64,000 nt of DNA from Nostoc sp. CHAB 5834 (GCA_020829485.1 JAIVFU010000016.1:1-64000); one strand, 5' to 3'. Positions 1-10,298 are shown, numbered from the stretch's first letter. Numbers and translations are program-made. The notes: a model not told the origin generated them from the sequence alone.

Positions 1-221
1 GGCATTGTAACAGTGATAGGATGTCTGGCATGGGTGGCTTGTAGTTTTTGAGTTGTCGTTGTGAGAGACAATAACTCTACTACAAAGCGCCCTACCTCTT
101 CATGCTCTTATTTTGGCTAAGGTATTGATTAATTAAAGACTTTACAAAGTTGGTTTACGGCTTCCTCAGCTATTACGCTTTTAAATTACATAGTCACTTC
201 CTAAGTTCGTTGACGGTTAAC

Positions 222-270
222 TGTCAACAGTCAACAGTCAACAGTCAACAGTCAACAGTCAACAGTCAAC
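222..270. repeat. CAACAGT heptamer tandem repeat (STRR type)
   Basis: About seven head-to-tail copies of the 7-mer CAACAGT are visible. This matches the short tandemly repeated repetitive sequences described in heterocystous cyanobacteria. It lies in the ~410 bp leader before the first gene. I see no convincing gene in positions 1-410; a short reading frame that crosses the repeat exists only because the repeat lacks stops in that frame. Confidence 0.9.
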
Positions 271-410
271 ACGAAAAGATGTGCAAGTTAAATGCGCGAC
301 AGCTTACTATATTTGTTGGTTGTAACTCAAGATACCGTACTCCCCCTTAAGTGAAAGTCCACAGATTGTGGCATAATAAGCCGATCGCATCCACTAGTTA
401 GTCATCAATC

Positions 411-1442
411 GTGCAAGACACCGACTCCATAAATAACCTTGCTGCTGCTTTATTACAGCCAGCAGATATCAGCTTTGAACTGCCCGATCCAGAAGATGAA
501 CAGATTCTAGAGTCAGATTTTCAACAGCAGCTAGAAATAGCTTGGCAGGTATGCGATCGCTTTGATTTGCAAACTGAAATTTGGCGGGGGCGAATTTTAC
601 GGGCTATCCGCGACAGAGAGAAAGTTGGTGGTGACGGACGCGGTACTGGCTTTCTGCGATGGCTAAAAGAGCGAGAAATCAGCAAAAGTCAAGCATACTC
701 CTGGATTCAACTGGCCAATAGTGCCGATACTCTTATCGAAGACGGTAAACTTGACCCCGCAACTGTGAACAACTTCAGCAAACGGGCTTTTGTTGAAACC
801 TCCAAAGCAGTTCCAGAAGTGCAACAGATGGTGAGTGAAGCCGCCCAAAAAGGCGATCGCATCACCAGGCGAGAAGTGCGTCAACTCAGCGATGAATGGA
901 CAGCCATGTCCTCAGATTTATTACCCGAATCAGTCAAAGAAAAAGCCGCAGATAACACCCTTCCTCCACGCTACATCGCCCCACTGGTGAAGGAAATGGA
1001 AAAGCTGCCAGAATCGCACCAAAAGTTTATCCAGAAAGAAATTGCTGCTAACCCTGATGTGGATACCCTCAAACAGGTAACTAACGAAGCGCGTAACTTG
1101 GCCAAATATCTTAAAGGGGCGGCTCAAGTCCAGGCTTTAACGCAGGAAAATGTTGATATTGAAACAGCCTTAGAAGAAGCGCAAAGAGTCGGCTGTTTGA
1201 GCATTGCTGCTGATTTGGTAAATCAAGCATCACAGATTGAACAAACGATCGCTAAATTGTACATGACTTGGAAACGAATCAGTAATTTGGCGGATAGATT
1301 ATATGTAGATACTGGTGCAAGTACACCCAACTTGCGATCGCTCCTCACTTGCTTGGAACCTCTGGGTGGTGAAATCATGGAATTGCAACTTAGTGGTGCG
1401 ACTGAACACACTATACGTCTACAAATTCAGGAGATGAGTTAA
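411..1442 (+). CDS. conserved hypothetical protein with HTH-like segment
   Basis: The protein has 343 residues and starts at GTG, with no strong Shine-Dalgarno. I do not recognise a named family. Residues ~83-115 (around WLKEREISKSQAYSWIQLAN) look like a helix-turn-helix of the kind used to detect DNA, and residues 130-240 are helical and highly charged, loosely like ParB/KorB-type central regions. There is no signal peptide or membrane segment, so a cytoplasmic nucleic-acid-binding role is possible, but that is inference. HIP1 octamers inside the gene and normal codon use suggest a resident chromosomal gene. The gene stands alone, with repeat-containing spacers on both sides. Confidence 0.6.
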   Translation: MQDTDSINNLAAALLQPADISFELPDPEDEQILESDFQQQLEIAWQVCDRFDLQTEIWRGRILRAIRDREKVGGDGRGTGFLRWLKEREISKSQAYSWIQLANSADTLIEDGKLDPATVNNFSKRAFVETSKAVPEVQQMVSEAAQKGDRITRREVRQLSDEWTAMSSDLLPESVKEKAADNTLPPRYIAPLVKEMEKLPESHQKFIQKEIAANPDVDTLKQVTNEARNLAKYLKGAAQVQALTQENVDIETALEEAQRVGCLSIAADLVNQASQIEQTIAKLYMTWKRISNLADRLYVDTGASTPNLRSLLTCLEPLGGEIMELQLSGATEHTIRLQIQEMS

Positions 1443-1680
1443 ATCAATTCGCAATTCGCAATGACGCTCGTTCCTCGCTAACACAATTCGCAATTACGTT
1501 TTGTAACAGGAATTTAAATTAGGCATCAAAATCTGCTGACATCGTTAGGCTCTTGACTTAAACCCCCACCACTGGTTAAAGAATAGGCAAAAGCGATGCC
1601 AAAGGCTGGCTACGGCGGAGCAGTTTATCTTTCAGCCTTTGGAATTGCTCAGAGTAAAGTACGGAGAGCGTTGTTAACAG

Positions 1681-2508
1681 CTAATTCTTAATTCCCGTCG
1701 CAGCAATACCTTGAATAAACTGACGCTGACCGATGAGAAATAGTACCATCACTGGAACAGTCGCTATAGTCACCGCCGCCATCATCAAAGGCCAATTATT
1801 CGTAAATTGCTCTTGAAACTCAGCCAACGCCAGTTGCACCGTCCTTAATTCTGGTCGTGTCGTAAATACCAAAGGCTTAAACAAATCATTCCATTCACCA
1901 ATGAAAGTGAACAAAAACAGCGTCACCAACGCCGGACGGGCTAAAGGTAACATCACCCGCCACAAAATTTGCAGTCGGTTCGCCCCATCTATGGCTGCGG
2001 CTTCCTCTAACTCCACGGGAATTGTCTGGAAATACTGACGTAACAAGAAAATTCCAAACCCGTTGACAGCAGTAGGTAAAATCAGCGCCCAGTATGTATT
2101 TATCAGGTGTCCCCACTTCAAAACCAAAAAGATGGGAATCACCAATAACTGAAAGGGAATCACTAAAGTTGCTAAAACCACCAATAGCAGTGCTTGGCGT
2201 CCCCGAAACTTCAGCCGTGCTAGGGCGTAACCAGCTAAAGCAGAAGTGACAATCTGAAACGCCGTCACAGCGATCGCTACCAAGGTAGAATTAGCAAACG
2301 CCAGTAAAAATTTTCCCTGTTGCCATGCAACGCGGTAATTAGCTAAAGTCCAGCTATTTTTGTCCAAATTTTCCGGGCTGGTAGCCGTCGGTGCAAAGGA
2401 GGTGAGAAAGACCACAAACAGAGGTAGTAGAACGATAAATGCCCCTAGCAGTAACACTACTAGGCTCAAAAAATCGCCAGATTTTAGATTCGGGTTTGGT
2501 TTAAACAT
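1681..2508 (-). CDS. carbohydrate ABC transporter permease (MalG/UgpE-like)
   Basis: This 275-residue inner-membrane permease belongs to the binding-protein-dependent sugar transport family. The first membrane span is at residues ~13-38 and about five more follow. The cytoplasmic EAA loop that docks on the ATPase is clear at residues 168-188 (EEAAAIDGANRLQILWRVML, with the conserved EAA...G). The length is normal for a MalG-type subunit. The partner permease, solute-binding protein and ATPase are not next to it in this window, so it is an orphan here and its sugar cannot be named. It is transcribed away from the ado gene. Cyanobacterial genomes often scatter these subunits. Confidence 0.9.
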   Translation of the reverse strand: MFKPNPNLKSGDFLSLVVLLLGAFIVLLPLFVVFLTSFAPTATSPENLDKNSWTLANYRVAWQQGKFLLAFANSTLVAIAVTAFQIVTSALAGYALARLKFRGRQALLLVVLATLVIPFQLLVIPIFLVLKWGHLINTYWALILPTAVNGFGIFLLRQYFQTIPVELEEAAAIDGANRLQILWRVMLPLARPALVTLFLFTFIGEWNDLFKPLVFTTRPELRTVQLALAEFQEQFTNNWPLMMAAVTIATVPVMVLFLIGQRQFIQGIAATGIKN

Positions 2509-2687
2509 AACTTGAGCTGCAAAGCATTTGTTTCGCTAGTACTAGAGCATCTCACCCAGCAACAGTTAATCTATAAACATAGTTACTTGTTAAGTTAAAT
2601 TAAACCACAGTGATTATTACCCTCAGTTCATGGGGTAAATTGAATCCTGGTGTCAAATAATCTTTCCTTTACAGGAGTAAACATACC

Positions 2688-3386
2688 ATGCAGCAGCTTA
2701 CAGACCAATCTAAAGAATTAGATTTCAAGAGCGAAACATACAAAGATGCTTATAGCCGAATTAATGCGATCGTGATTGAAGGGGAACAAGAAGCCCATGA
2801 GAATTACATCACACTAGCCCAACTGCTGCCAGAATCTCATGATGAATTGATTCGCCTATCCAAGATGGAAAGTCGTCACAAGAAAGGATTTGAAGCTTGT
2901 GGGCGCAATTTGCAAGTAACCCCAGATTTGCAATTTGCCAAGGAATTTTTCTCAGGACTACACCAAAATTTCCAAACAGCAGCCGCAGAAGGAAAGGTTG
3001 TTACTTGCTTGTTGATTCAGTCTTTGATTATTGAATGTTTTGCGATCGCAGCATATAACATATATATCCCCGTCGCCGACGATTTCGCCCGCAAAATCAC
3101 TGAGGGAGTAGTAAAAGAAGAATATAGCCACCTCAACTTTGGAGAAGTTTGGTTGAAAGAACATTTTACAGAAGCCAAAGCTGAACTTGAACTTGCAAAT
3201 CGCCAAAACCTACCCATCGTCTGGAAAATGCTCAACCAAGTAGAGGGTGATGCCCACACAATGGCAATGGAAAAAGATGCTTTGGTAGAAGACTTTATGA
3301 TTCAGTATGGTGAAGCATTAAGCAACATCGGTTTTACGACACGCGATATTATGCGCTTGTCAGCCTACGGACTCATAGCCGCTTAA
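2688..3386 (+). CDS. ado: aldehyde-deformylating oxygenase (alkane synthase)
   Basis: This 232-residue, all-helical, ferritin-like di-iron enzyme converts fatty aldehydes to alkanes plus formate. All six metal ligands known from the Synechococcus enzyme are present with an offset of one: E33, E61, H64, E116, E145 and H148. Motifs such as EGEQEA and the [13 protein letters not shown] stretch are typical. An AGGAG sits about 10 bases before the ATG. It lies directly upstream of the acyl-ACP reductase that makes its substrate, the usual cyanobacterial arrangement. Product chain length (typically C15/C17) is family knowledge and is not readable here. Confidence 0.97.
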   Translation: MQQLTDQSKELDFKSETYKDAYSRINAIVIEGEQEAHENYITLAQLLPESHDELIRLSKMESRHKKGFEACGRNLQVTPDLQFAKEFFSGLHQNFQTAAAEGKVVTCLLIQSLIIECFAIAAYNIYIPVADDFARKITEGVVKEEYSHLNFGEVWLKEHFTEAKAELELANRQNLPIVWKMLNQVEGDAHTMAMEKDALVEDFMIQYGEALSNIGFTTRDIMRLSAYGLIAA

Positions 3387-3558
3387 AAAAAGTTAGGAGC
3401 AAAGCCGGAGACGCTTTGCCTCCGGTGAGGAATGATCAATGAGAAATTATCAGTTGTACTCCCAACTCCTGTACAGACGCGATTAATCGCGTCTCTCCCA
3501 ACTCCCAACTCTACTAAATTCCACCCTTTCGAGACAGCATAAGCCTAATAATCACTAC
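3387..3558. repeat. intergenic palindrome between ado and aar
   Basis: The spacer holds a short palindrome, GACGCGATTAATCGCGTC, near 3477-3494, flanked by copies of CCCAACTCC. A related sequence follows der near 11868-11895. It could form a hairpin in the ado-aar transcript, but there is no U-run, so it is not an obvious terminator. Confidence 0.6.
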
Positions 3559-4578
3559 ATGTTTGGTCTAATTGGACATCTGACTAGTTTGGAACACGCT
3601 CAATCGGTAGCTCAAGAATTGGGATACCCAGAATATGCCGATCAAGGGCTAGACTTTTGGTGTAGCGCCCCACCGCAAATTGTTGATAGCATTATTGTCA
3701 CAAGTATAACTGGGCAACAAATCGAAGGACGGTATGTAGAATCTTGCTTTTTGCCAGAGATGCTAGCTAGTCGCCGCATCAAAGCCGCAACGCGCAAAAT
3801 CCTCAACGCCATGGCCCATGCACAGAAGCACGGCATTAACATCACAGCTTTAGGCGGATTTTCCTCAATTATTTTTGAAAACTTTAAGTTAGAGCAGTTT
3901 AGCCAAGTCCGCAACATTAAACTAGAGTTTGAACGGTTCACCACAGGAAACACTCATACTGCCTACATTATTTGTAAGCAGGTGGAAGAAGCGTCCAAAC
4001 AACTGGGAATTGATTTATCAAAAGCAACTGTTGCTATATGTGGAGCAACTGGGGATATTGGTAGTGCAGTTACACGCTGGCTAGATGCGAAAACAGATGT
4101 TCAAGAACTTCTGCTGATAGCTCGTGATCAAGAACGTCTCAAAGAGTTGCAAGGCGAACTGGGGCGAGGAAAAATCATGGGTTTGATAGAAGCACTGCCC
4201 CTAGCTGATGTTGTAGTTTGGGTTGCTAGTATGCCCAGAGGCGTGGAAATTGACCCCACCACTTTGAAACAACCTTGTTTGTTGATTGATGGTGGTTATC
4301 CTAAAAATTTAGCAACGAAAATTCAGTATCCTGGTGTACATGTGTTAAATGGTGGAATTGTAGAGCATTCCCTGGATATTGACTGGAAAATTATGAAAAT
4401 CGTCAATATGGACGTGCCAGCCCGCCAGTTGTTTGCTTGTTTTGCCGAATCAATGCTGCTGGAATTTGAGAAGTTATACACGAACTTTTCGTGGGGACGG
4501 AATCAGATTACCGTAGATAAAATGGAGCAGATTGGTCGGGTATCAGTAAAACATGGATTTAGACCACTGCTGGTTTAG
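3559..4578 (+). CDS. aar: long-chain acyl-ACP reductase
   Basis: This 339-residue enzyme reduces acyl-ACP to fatty aldehyde with NADPH, feeding the adjacent oxygenase. The N-terminal half ([10 protein letters not shown]...) is characteristic of the family. The Rossmann nucleotide motif GATGDIG is at residues 162-168. C294 corresponds to the acyl-thioester cysteine of the Synechococcus enzyme. Length is standard. The spacing from ado is 172 bp, containing a palindromic repeat, so the two may be partly uncoupled in transcription. Downstream is accA, which supplies malonyl-CoA for fatty-acid synthesis, a context consistent with acyl-ACP use. Confidence 0.97.
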   Translation: MFGLIGHLTSLEHAQSVAQELGYPEYADQGLDFWCSAPPQIVDSIIVTSITGQQIEGRYVESCFLPEMLASRRIKAATRKILNAMAHAQKHGINITALGGFSSIIFENFKLEQFSQVRNIKLEFERFTTGNTHTAYIICKQVEEASKQLGIDLSKATVAICGATGDIGSAVTRWLDAKTDVQELLLIARDQERLKELQGELGRGKIMGLIEALPLADVVVWVASMPRGVEIDPTTLKQPCLLIDGGYPKNLATKIQYPGVHVLNGGIVEHSLDIDWKIMKIVNMDVPARQLFACFAESMLLEFEKLYTNFSWGRNQITVDKMEQIGRVSVKHGFRPLLV

Positions 4579-4680
4579 TCATTTGTCCTTGGTCATTAGT
4601 CATTTGTTATTTGCAATTGGACTTTGGACAAAGGACAAAAGACAAAAGATAGATAACTTATAACTCGTAATTCATAACCC
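4579..4680. repeat. degenerate TTAGTCA/TTTGTCC heptamer repeats
   Basis: The spacer between aar and accA is made of degenerate 7-mers (TCATTTG, TCCTTGG, TCATTAG) followed by their rough complements (GGACAAAGGACAAAAGAC). The two halves can fold back on each other into a weak stem. Such spacers recur between many genes in this window. Confidence 0.7.
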
Positions 4681-4685
4681 CTACG

Positions 4686-5666
4686 ATGGCAACTACCGAG
4701 CGTAAACCGCTACTGTTAGATTTTGAAAAGCCCTTAGCAGAACTCGCAACCCGAATTGATCAAATCCGGCAACTTGCAGAAGAAAATGGTGTCGATGTTT
4801 CTGGTCAAATTCGTCAACTAGAAGCACGCGCCATGCAACTGCGCGAGGAAATTTTCACTAGTCTATCCCCGTCCCAGCGATTGCAAGTCGCTCGTCATCC
4901 GCGTCGCCCCAGTACTCTCGATTACATTCAGGCAATTAGTGATGAATGGATGGAATTGCATGGCGATCGCTGTGGTGGTGACGATCCGGCTTTAGTTGGT
5001 GGTGTCGGTCGTCTGAGTGGGCAACCTGTGGTGATGTTAGGTCATCAAAAAGGTCGTGATACCAAAGACAATATTGCCCGTAACTTTGGAATGCCTTACC
5101 CTGGCGGCTACCGCAAAGCGATGCGGTTGATGGAACACGCCAACAAGTTTAGTATGCCAATACTAACTTTTATCGATACGCCAGGAGCTTGGTCTGGAGT
5201 AGAAGCAGAACACCAAGGTCAAGGAGAAGCGATCGCCTACAACTTGCGAGAAATGTTTTGCTTAGATGTACCAATTATCTGCACAGTTATTGGTGAAGGC
5301 GGTTCCGGTGGCGCACTCGGTATTGGTGTAGGCGATCGCCTACTTATGTTTGAACACTCAGTTTATACTGTCGCCACTCCCGAAGCCTGCGCCGCCATTC
5401 TGTGGAAAGATGCTGGCAAAGCTCCCCAAGCAGCCGTTGCTCTAAAAATTATTTCCCACGACCTGAAAAAGTTGGGAATTATCGACCAAATACTACCTGA
5501 ACCCACTGGTGGCGCTCATTCTGATCCTTTAAAAGCGGCTACCATTCTCAAGCAAGTGCTATTGGAAAATTTGGACGAACTCAATCGTTTAACCGCTCCA
5601 GAACGCCGTCAACTACGCTATGAAAAATTCCGCAAAATCGGCGTTTTTACAGAAGTTGCCCACTAA
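4686..5666 (+). CDS. accA: acetyl-CoA carboxylase carboxyltransferase subunit alpha
   Basis: This 326-residue carboxyltransferase alpha subunit moves the carboxyl group from carboxybiotin to acetyl-CoA, giving malonyl-CoA for fatty-acid synthesis; it acts with AccD in the cytoplasm. The N-terminal helical segment ([10 protein letters not shown]...) and the crotonase-fold core with GHQKGRDTK and the [12 protein letters not shown] oxyanion-hole stretch are diagnostic. Length is usual for the family. It sits just downstream of aar, so fatty-acid initiation and alkane formation are neighbours. A hairpin with a short T-rich tail about 100 bp downstream probably ends the transcript. Confidence 0.97.
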   Translation: MATTERKPLLLDFEKPLAELATRIDQIRQLAEENGVDVSGQIRQLEARAMQLREEIFTSLSPSQRLQVARHPRRPSTLDYIQAISDEWMELHGDRCGGDDPALVGGVGRLSGQPVVMLGHQKGRDTKDNIARNFGMPYPGGYRKAMRLMEHANKFSMPILTFIDTPGAWSGVEAEHQGQGEAIAYNLREMFCLDVPIICTVIGEGGSGGALGIGVGDRLLMFEHSVYTVATPEACAAILWKDAGKAPQAAVALKIISHDLKKLGIIDQILPEPTGGAHSDPLKAATILKQVLLENLDELNRLTAPERRQLRYEKFRKIGVFTEVAH

Positions 5667-5768
5667 TAACCCTACATAATAATTGATTAACAGAGCAGCA
5701 ATGCTATAATTGCCTATGTGCTTAAAGATTTTTAACAATCTAGCCATAGGCATTTGCATGTTTGGTAA

Positions 5769-5798
5769 ATCTACTCAATTTGATTGAGTAGCTTTTGT
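5769..5798 (+). terminator. putative intrinsic terminator after accA
   Basis: The palindrome CTACTCAATTTGATTGAGTAG (5771-5791) is followed by CTTTTGTGTT. The stem is about 9 bp and the T-tract is short. It lies in the ~350 bp spacer between accA and the SDR gene; I see no gene in that spacer. Confidence 0.6.
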
Positions 5799-6020
5799 GT
5801 TATTAAGTAATCTAATTTGAGTGTACGGCGTGGTTTTCCAGGCGATGATTTGTTGTCTTCACTGGTAAAACCCATAACATGCCAACTATTGTACTGAATG
5901 ATAGCAGTTACTTAATGAAACTCATCAGATTTTTAGATTCCTTTAATCTATCCAAACCGAGAAGTGTGGATAATTGGGTGTTAATAGGCTTTGGGAACTG
6001 GCAAAAAATTGGGAGACACC

Positions 6021-6746
6021 ATGAGTGTTGAGCAAAAACGACGCGCCCTGATTACAGGGGCAAGTAGTGGAATTGGGAAAGCAACGGCTTTAGCCTTTGC
6101 GAAAGCGGGAATAGATGTCGCCTTAGTCAGCCGTTCTTGGGAGAAATTGGAGGCAGTAAGAGAAGCAGTCGAGCATACTGGGGTGGAAGCGAAAGCTTAC
6201 GCTGTAGATTTAGCGAGGATCTTGGAAGTAAAAGAAAAGATCCAAGCGATCGCTCTTGACTTTGGTGATATAGACATTTTGGTAAACAGTGCGGGCCTTG
6301 CCTATACAGGCACCTTAACCGAAACCTCCCTAGAGGGCTGGCAGCAGGTAATTGACTTAAATCTTACCAGCGTGTTTCAGTGCATTGTGGGGATTTTGCC
6401 TTCAATGCGCGATCGGGGCACAGGCACAATTATCAACGTCGCCTCAATTGCCGCCAAGCAACCCTTTCCCGGCTGGGGTGCATACAGCGTCAGCAAAGCT
6501 GGTTTGATAGCTCTCTCACAAACCCTGGCACAAGAAGAACGCACCCACGGTATTCGTGTCACTGCTATCTGTCCTGGCGCAGTCAATACCGAACTGTGGG
6601 ATACAGAAACAGTCCATGCCAACTTAGACCGTTCCAAAATGTTAACCCCAGAAATTGTTGCTCAATCAATTCTCCACACAGTTCTGTTACCACAACAGGC
6701 AGTTATTGATGAATTGACCCTGATGCCCAGCGCTGGCGCACTCTAA
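6021..6746 (+). CDS. short-chain dehydrogenase/reductase (FabG-like)
   Basis: This is a 241-residue classical SDR using the ATG at 6021. An in-frame TTG ten codons upstream would extend it, but GGGAG precedes the ATG at good spacing. TGASSGIG is at residues 12-19, the NSAG motif near 89-92, the catalytic Ser near 142, and Tyr155-xxx-Lys159 in YSVSK. The proline-glycine PGAVNTELW after strand six is typical of NADP-dependent ketoreductases. The substrate is unknown. It follows accA and precedes folE; a similar order is, from memory, seen in other heterocystous cyanobacteria. Confidence 0.92.
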   Translation: MSVEQKRRALITGASSGIGKATALAFAKAGIDVALVSRSWEKLEAVREAVEHTGVEAKAYAVDLARILEVKEKIQAIALDFGDIDILVNSAGLAYTGTLTETSLEGWQQVIDLNLTSVFQCIVGILPSMRDRGTGTIINVASIAAKQPFPGWGAYSVSKAGLIALSQTLAQEERTHGIRVTAICPGAVNTELWDTETVHANLDRSKMLTPEIVAQSILHTVLLPQQAVIDELTLMPSAGAL

Positions 6747-6837
6747 TTAGTCCTTTGTCCTTTGTATAAAGCAAATGACCAATGACTAATGACTAATGAC
6801 TAATAACTAATGACAAAACCATAATCAAGACTGAATC
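6747..6837. repeat. TAATGAC-type heptamer repeats
   Basis: The spacer between the SDR gene and folE consists of TTAGTCC/TTTGTCC units followed by five or more copies of the complementary TAATGAC heptamer. It can fold into an imperfect stem. Confidence 0.8.
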
Positions 6838-7545
6838 ATGACTATTGCTAGTTCCAACGGTTCCAATTGCTCTCAATCGCCTCTGATTCCCGATTTGTCA
6901 GAAGCCATAACTCCTAGACCCGATCGCAACACCCACAACGGGCGACAAGCCGATGTGTCCCCGCCAAAAGAGGAACATCTGGAGGAAATGAAGGACGCAG
7001 TGCGGACACTAATATTGGGAGTTGGCGAAGACCCCGAACGCGAAGGACTCCTCAAAACACCCAAGCGAGTGGCCGAGGCAATGCGATTTCTTACCAGTGG
7101 CTACACCCAATCCCTTGAAGAACTCGTTAACGATGCCATCTTTGATGAAGGGCATAACGAGATGGTACTAGTTAGGGATATTAATTTCTTTAGTCTGTGC
7201 GAACACCACATGCTGCCATTTATGGGTAGAGCACATGTTGCTTATATCCCCAACCAAAAAGTTGTAGGACTGAGTAAGCTGGCCCGCATTGTTGAGATGT
7301 ATTCTCGTCGCTTGCAAGTCCAGGAGAGGTTAACCCGCCAAATTGCCGAAGCAATCCAGACCATTCTGGAACCTCAAGGAGTAGCCGTTGTGATGGAAGC
7401 TAGTCACATGTGTATGGTGATGCGCGGCGTTCAAAAACCAGGCTCTTGGACTGTCACTAGTGCAATGGTTGGTGCATTCCAAGACGATCACAAAACCCGC
7501 GAAGAATTTTTTAATTTGATTCGCCATCAACCAGCATTTTTTTAG
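6838..7545 (+). CDS. folE: GTP cyclohydrolase I
   Basis: The 235-residue enzyme makes 7,8-dihydroneopterin triphosphate from GTP, the first step to tetrahydrofolate and pterins. Zinc ligands are visible: C121 and H124 in CEHHMLPF, and C192 in SHMCMVMRG. The [11 protein letters not shown] and RLQVQERLT motifs are canonical. The first ~45 residues are a variable, probably disordered extension, normal for cyanobacterial FolE. It ends convergently with trpF about 130 bp away; the spacer is a self-complementary heptamer repeat. Confidence 0.97.
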   Translation: MTIASSNGSNCSQSPLIPDLSEAITPRPDRNTHNGRQADVSPPKEEHLEEMKDAVRTLILGVGEDPEREGLLKTPKRVAEAMRFLTSGYTQSLEELVNDAIFDEGHNEMVLVRDINFFSLCEHHMLPFMGRAHVAYIPNQKVVGLSKLARIVEMYSRRLQVQERLTRQIAEAIQTILEPQGVAVVMEASHMCMVMRGVQKPGSWTVTSAMVGAFQDDHKTREEFFNLIRHQPAFF

Positions 7546-7676
7546 GGAATGGGGAGTGGGGAGTGGGGAGTGGGGAGTGGGGCATTGAGCAGAGGGGAAA
7601 TAGATAATTAATTTTTTTTTATTCTTCCCCTGCTTCCCCTGCTTCCCCTGCTCCCTCATCCCCCACTCCCCACTCC
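7546..7676. repeat. self-complementary GGGGAGT / ACTCCCC repeat
   Basis: About five copies of GGGGAGT near 7549-7582 face CTTCCCCTG and ACTCCCC copies near 7625-7676. The two arms are complementary, so the spacer between convergent folE and trpF could form a large hairpin and may work as a shared transcription end. The 7-mer matches the CCCCART repeat type of Nostocales. Confidence 0.75.
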
Positions 7677-8309
7677 CTACTCCCTACTCCCCAATTTCTC
7701 AAATAACTTGGCTACTTTATCTAAATCTTTATCTCCAGGTGCGCGTTCTACACCACTAGATAAATCAACGCCACTGGGATTAACCTGACTCAGGGCTTCG
7801 ATAATATTATCTGCTGTTAGTCCCCCAGCTAAAAACCAAGGGCAATTGGGGTTAAATTGCTCTAGCATTGTCCAATCTAAGGTTTTGCCTGTACCACCAA
7901 GTTGTTCGGGATGGTAAGCATCAAGTAGTAAAGTATCTACGTAATTTGTGTAATTAGCCACTGTGTCAAGATGCTCAAGACTCCGAACTCTAAGTGCTTT
8001 AATAATTTCGACATTGGGTAAAGCTTGACGTAATTGGTAGCAAAAATCTGGTAATTCATCTCCGTGTAACTGGACACCAGTCAACCCAGAATCAACAACT
8101 ATTTGAATGATTTCGGGGATAGTAGCGTTGGCAAAAACACCAATTGTGTCAACATTAGCCGGGAGTTCTGCTACTGCTGCCCGAATTTGGGATATAGTCA
8201 CGTAGCGAGGTGAGGTTGGCACACAAATAAATCCTAGCGCCGTTGCGCCCAGAGAGGCGATCGCTATAGACTGCTGTGGTTGAGTGATGCCGCAAATTTT
8301 AACGCGCAT
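7677..8309 (-). CDS. trpF: phosphoribosylanthranilate isomerase
   Basis: This 210-residue TIM-barrel enzyme catalyses the Amadori rearrangement of phosphoribosylanthranilate in tryptophan synthesis. The N-terminus MRVKICGIT carries the catalytic base Cys6. Asp130 in LLLDAY is the general acid, and the phosphate-binding GGTGKT and LAGGLTADN loops are present. Length is normal. As usual in cyanobacteria it is not in a trp operon; its neighbours are folE (convergent) and psaK (divergent). Confidence 0.96.
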   Translation of the reverse strand: MRVKICGITQPQQSIAIASLGATALGFICVPTSPRYVTISQIRAAVAELPANVDTIGVFANATIPEIIQIVVDSGLTGVQLHGDELPDFCYQLRQALPNVEIIKALRVRSLEHLDTVANYTNYVDTLLLDAYHPEQLGGTGKTLDWTMLEQFNPNCPWFLAGGLTADNIIEALSQVNPSGVDLSSGVERAPGDKDLDKVAKLFEKLGSRE

Positions 8310-8420
8310 GAATATTTAAGAAATTTACAATAATCATCAAGAAAGTCTAAGCTATCCGAAAAACTTTTGTACCTTGGTAATTTTATAATTTTGTAGGTCT
8401 ACATTTTAGGAGACAAAAGC

Positions 8421-8675
8421 TTGATTTCATCTATTTTACTAGCAGCCCAGGCAACTGTTCCCGCAACACCTGCGTGGAATCCTACAGTCGGCATCATCAT
8501 CAGCATCAGCAGCTTAGTAATGGTTTTACTAAGTACTAGGATTGAAAAACCCTTAGTTGGCCCCAAGTTCCCCATCCTGCCGATTAGTATTCCAACATTC
8601 GTTGCAGCAATGGCTTTTGGTCATATTATCGGCGTTGGCATCGTTTTAGGACTGACTAACATCGGTCGTCTATAG
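8421..8675 (+). CDS. psaK: photosystem I subunit PsaK
   Basis: The 84-residue product has two membrane spans (around residues 22-40 and 55-78) joined by a short positively charged loop ([12 protein letters not shown]), the PsaK pattern. It sits at the periphery of photosystem I and helps bind antenna chlorophylls. The start is TTG at 8421, chosen because AGGAG lies 8 bases upstream and no ATG is available. The first residues look like a cleavable leader ([16 protein letters not shown]). Nostoc-type genomes carry more than one psaK; which copy this is cannot be told here. Confidence 0.93.
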   Translation: MISSILLAAQATVPATPAWNPTVGIIISISSLVMVLLSTRIEKPLVGPKFPILPISIPTFVAAMAFGHIIGVGIVLGLTNIGRL

Positions 8676-8688
8676 TTTTGCGATGATG

Positions 8689-8710
8689 GCGGCGTTGCTT
8701 GTAACGCCGC
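8689..8710 (+). terminator. stem-loop after psaK
   Basis: GCGGCGTT and AACGCCGC form an 8-bp GC-rich stem with a short loop 14 bp after the psaK stop. No T-run follows, so it may only protect the 3' end. Confidence 0.4.
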
Positions 8711-8972
8711 AATCAATACAAAACTCCTAAAAGGGAGCAGGGGAAGAATAAAAATAATTTATTTCCCTTCTGCTCCCTGCTGCCCGCCCCTCTGCCTCTT
8801 CCCAATTCCCCACTTCAGAGCTTTGCTCAAAGGCATTAATTGTCTATTCTAGAAATAAGAGCATTTCGTAACTCGACACTATCGAATTGATGCTCAGAAA
8901 TATATGTATAAGTATATACGCGAATATTGCAGTATAGGAACTACTGGCGATATCTAGTTTTAGGACAATGTA

Positions 8973-10169
8973 ATGCAAACAAATTGGAAAATTGGGTCTT
9001 TATTTGGAATTCCCCTGTTTTTAGACCCGTTATGGTTTGTGATTTTAGGGTTGGCAACTCTTAACTTTGGGGTAGCTTATCAGGAATGGGGACCTGTTAT
9101 AGCTTGGAGTGCTGGAATAGTTATGGCACTGTTGCTATTTGGTTCGGTGTTGCTACATGAGTTAGGTCACAGCTTGGTAGCCCGATCGCAAGGCATTAAA
9201 GTTAATTCAATTACTCTATTTCTGTTTGGCGGGATTGCTGCTATAGAAGAAGAGTCTAAAACTCCTTTCAAAGCCTTTCAAGTAGCGATCGCTGGCCCTT
9301 TGGTGAGTATCGGACTATTTTTCCTGCTCCGGCTCGGATCTATTGTAATACCCGATACTAGCCCACTCAGTGTCATGGTTGGAGATTTAGCGAGAATTAA
9401 CTTGGTGGTGGCTCTATTTAACTTGATTCCTGGCTTACCTCTAGACGGAGGGCAAGTGTTAAAAGCAGCACTATGGCAAATCACAGGTAATCGTTTTCAA
9501 GCCGTACACTGGGCTGCAAAGGCTGGGCAAATATTGGGTTATGGTGCGATCGCTTTAGGATTTGTTGTAGATTTTGTTACCAGAGAATTAGTACTTGGTT
9601 TGTGGATTGCGCTGTTAGGTTGGTTTGCTGTCCGCAACGCCAGCAGTTATGACAACGTAACTACATTGCAAGAAAGCCTACTTAAAGTTATGGCGGCTGA
9701 TGCGATGACTCGTGACTTTCGGGTTGTCGATGCTGATCAGACATTGCGATCGTTTGCCGATTTATACCTGTTAGAAACCAATGCCTCACAGATTTATTTT
9801 GCTGCATCTGATGGACGTTACCGGGGTCTAGTTTCCATTGACGATTTCCGTTTAACCCAAAGGAGTGAATGGGAAACCCAAACCTTACACAGCATTGTGC
9901 ATCCCTTGACAGAAATACCCACTGTTGCTGAAACAACAACGATAGCTGAGGTAATTAACAAGCTAGAAAATGAGCAGTTACCTAGAATTACCGTGCTTTC
10001 TCCGGCTGGTGCTGTCGCTGGTGTAATTGATCGGGGAGATATTGTAAGGGCGTTGGGACAAAAGTTAAATTTGCGGGTAGCAGATGCTGAAATTAAACGG
10101 ATCAAGGAAGAAGGAAGTTATTCGCCTGGGTTGCAACTAGCAGCACTAGCCAAATCAATTACAAATTAA
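8973..10169 (+). CDS. site-2 protease family membrane protease with CBS domains
   Basis: This 398-residue intramembrane zinc metalloprotease belongs to the M50 family. HELGH at residues 62-66 provides the zinc site, and NLIPGLPLDGG around 150-160 supplies the third ligand Asp158. The GPL motif in AIAGPL is conserved, and about six membrane spans fill the first 220 residues. Two CBS repeats occupy roughly 245-380 and probably sense nucleotides. Related proteases release membrane-bound sigma or anti-sigma factors; the substrate here is unknown. A clear intrinsic terminator follows. Confidence 0.93.
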   Translation: MQTNWKIGSLFGIPLFLDPLWFVILGLATLNFGVAYQEWGPVIAWSAGIVMALLLFGSVLLHELGHSLVARSQGIKVNSITLFLFGGIAAIEEESKTPFKAFQVAIAGPLVSIGLFFLLRLGSIVIPDTSPLSVMVGDLARINLVVALFNLIPGLPLDGGQVLKAALWQITGNRFQAVHWAAKAGQILGYGAIALGFVVDFVTRELVLGLWIALLGWFAVRNASSYDNVTTLQESLLKVMAADAMTRDFRVVDADQTLRSFADLYLLETNASQIYFAASDGRYRGLVSIDDFRLTQRSEWETQTLHSIVHPLTEIPTVAETTTIAEVINKLENEQLPRITVLSPAGAVAGVIDRGDIVRALGQKLNLRVADAEIKRIKEEGSYSPGLQLAALAKSITN

Positions 10170-10262
10170 ACGTCATACCCTTGTCATAGTTTTGCAATAG
10201 ATTCGTCAAAAGCTTGTGTGATATTTAATTTGGTATTTGGTTACAAAATGCTTTTTTTGGGT

Positions 10263-10292
10263 AAAAGGTAGGAAATCCTACCTTTTTTATTT
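10263..10292 (+). terminator. intrinsic terminator after the site-2 protease
   Basis: AAAAGGTAGG-AAA-TCCTACCTTTTTT is a nearly perfect stem ending in six T residues, about 95 bp after the stop codon. Because of its A-run it could also work on the other strand. Confidence 0.85.
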
Positions 10293-10298
10293 TATAAA

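Noticed and set aside
1..150. Possible start of a minus-strand gene near position 34 (MPDILSLLQC...)
   Set aside because: Only ~10 codons are inside the window and there is no ribosome-binding site; it cannot be supported.
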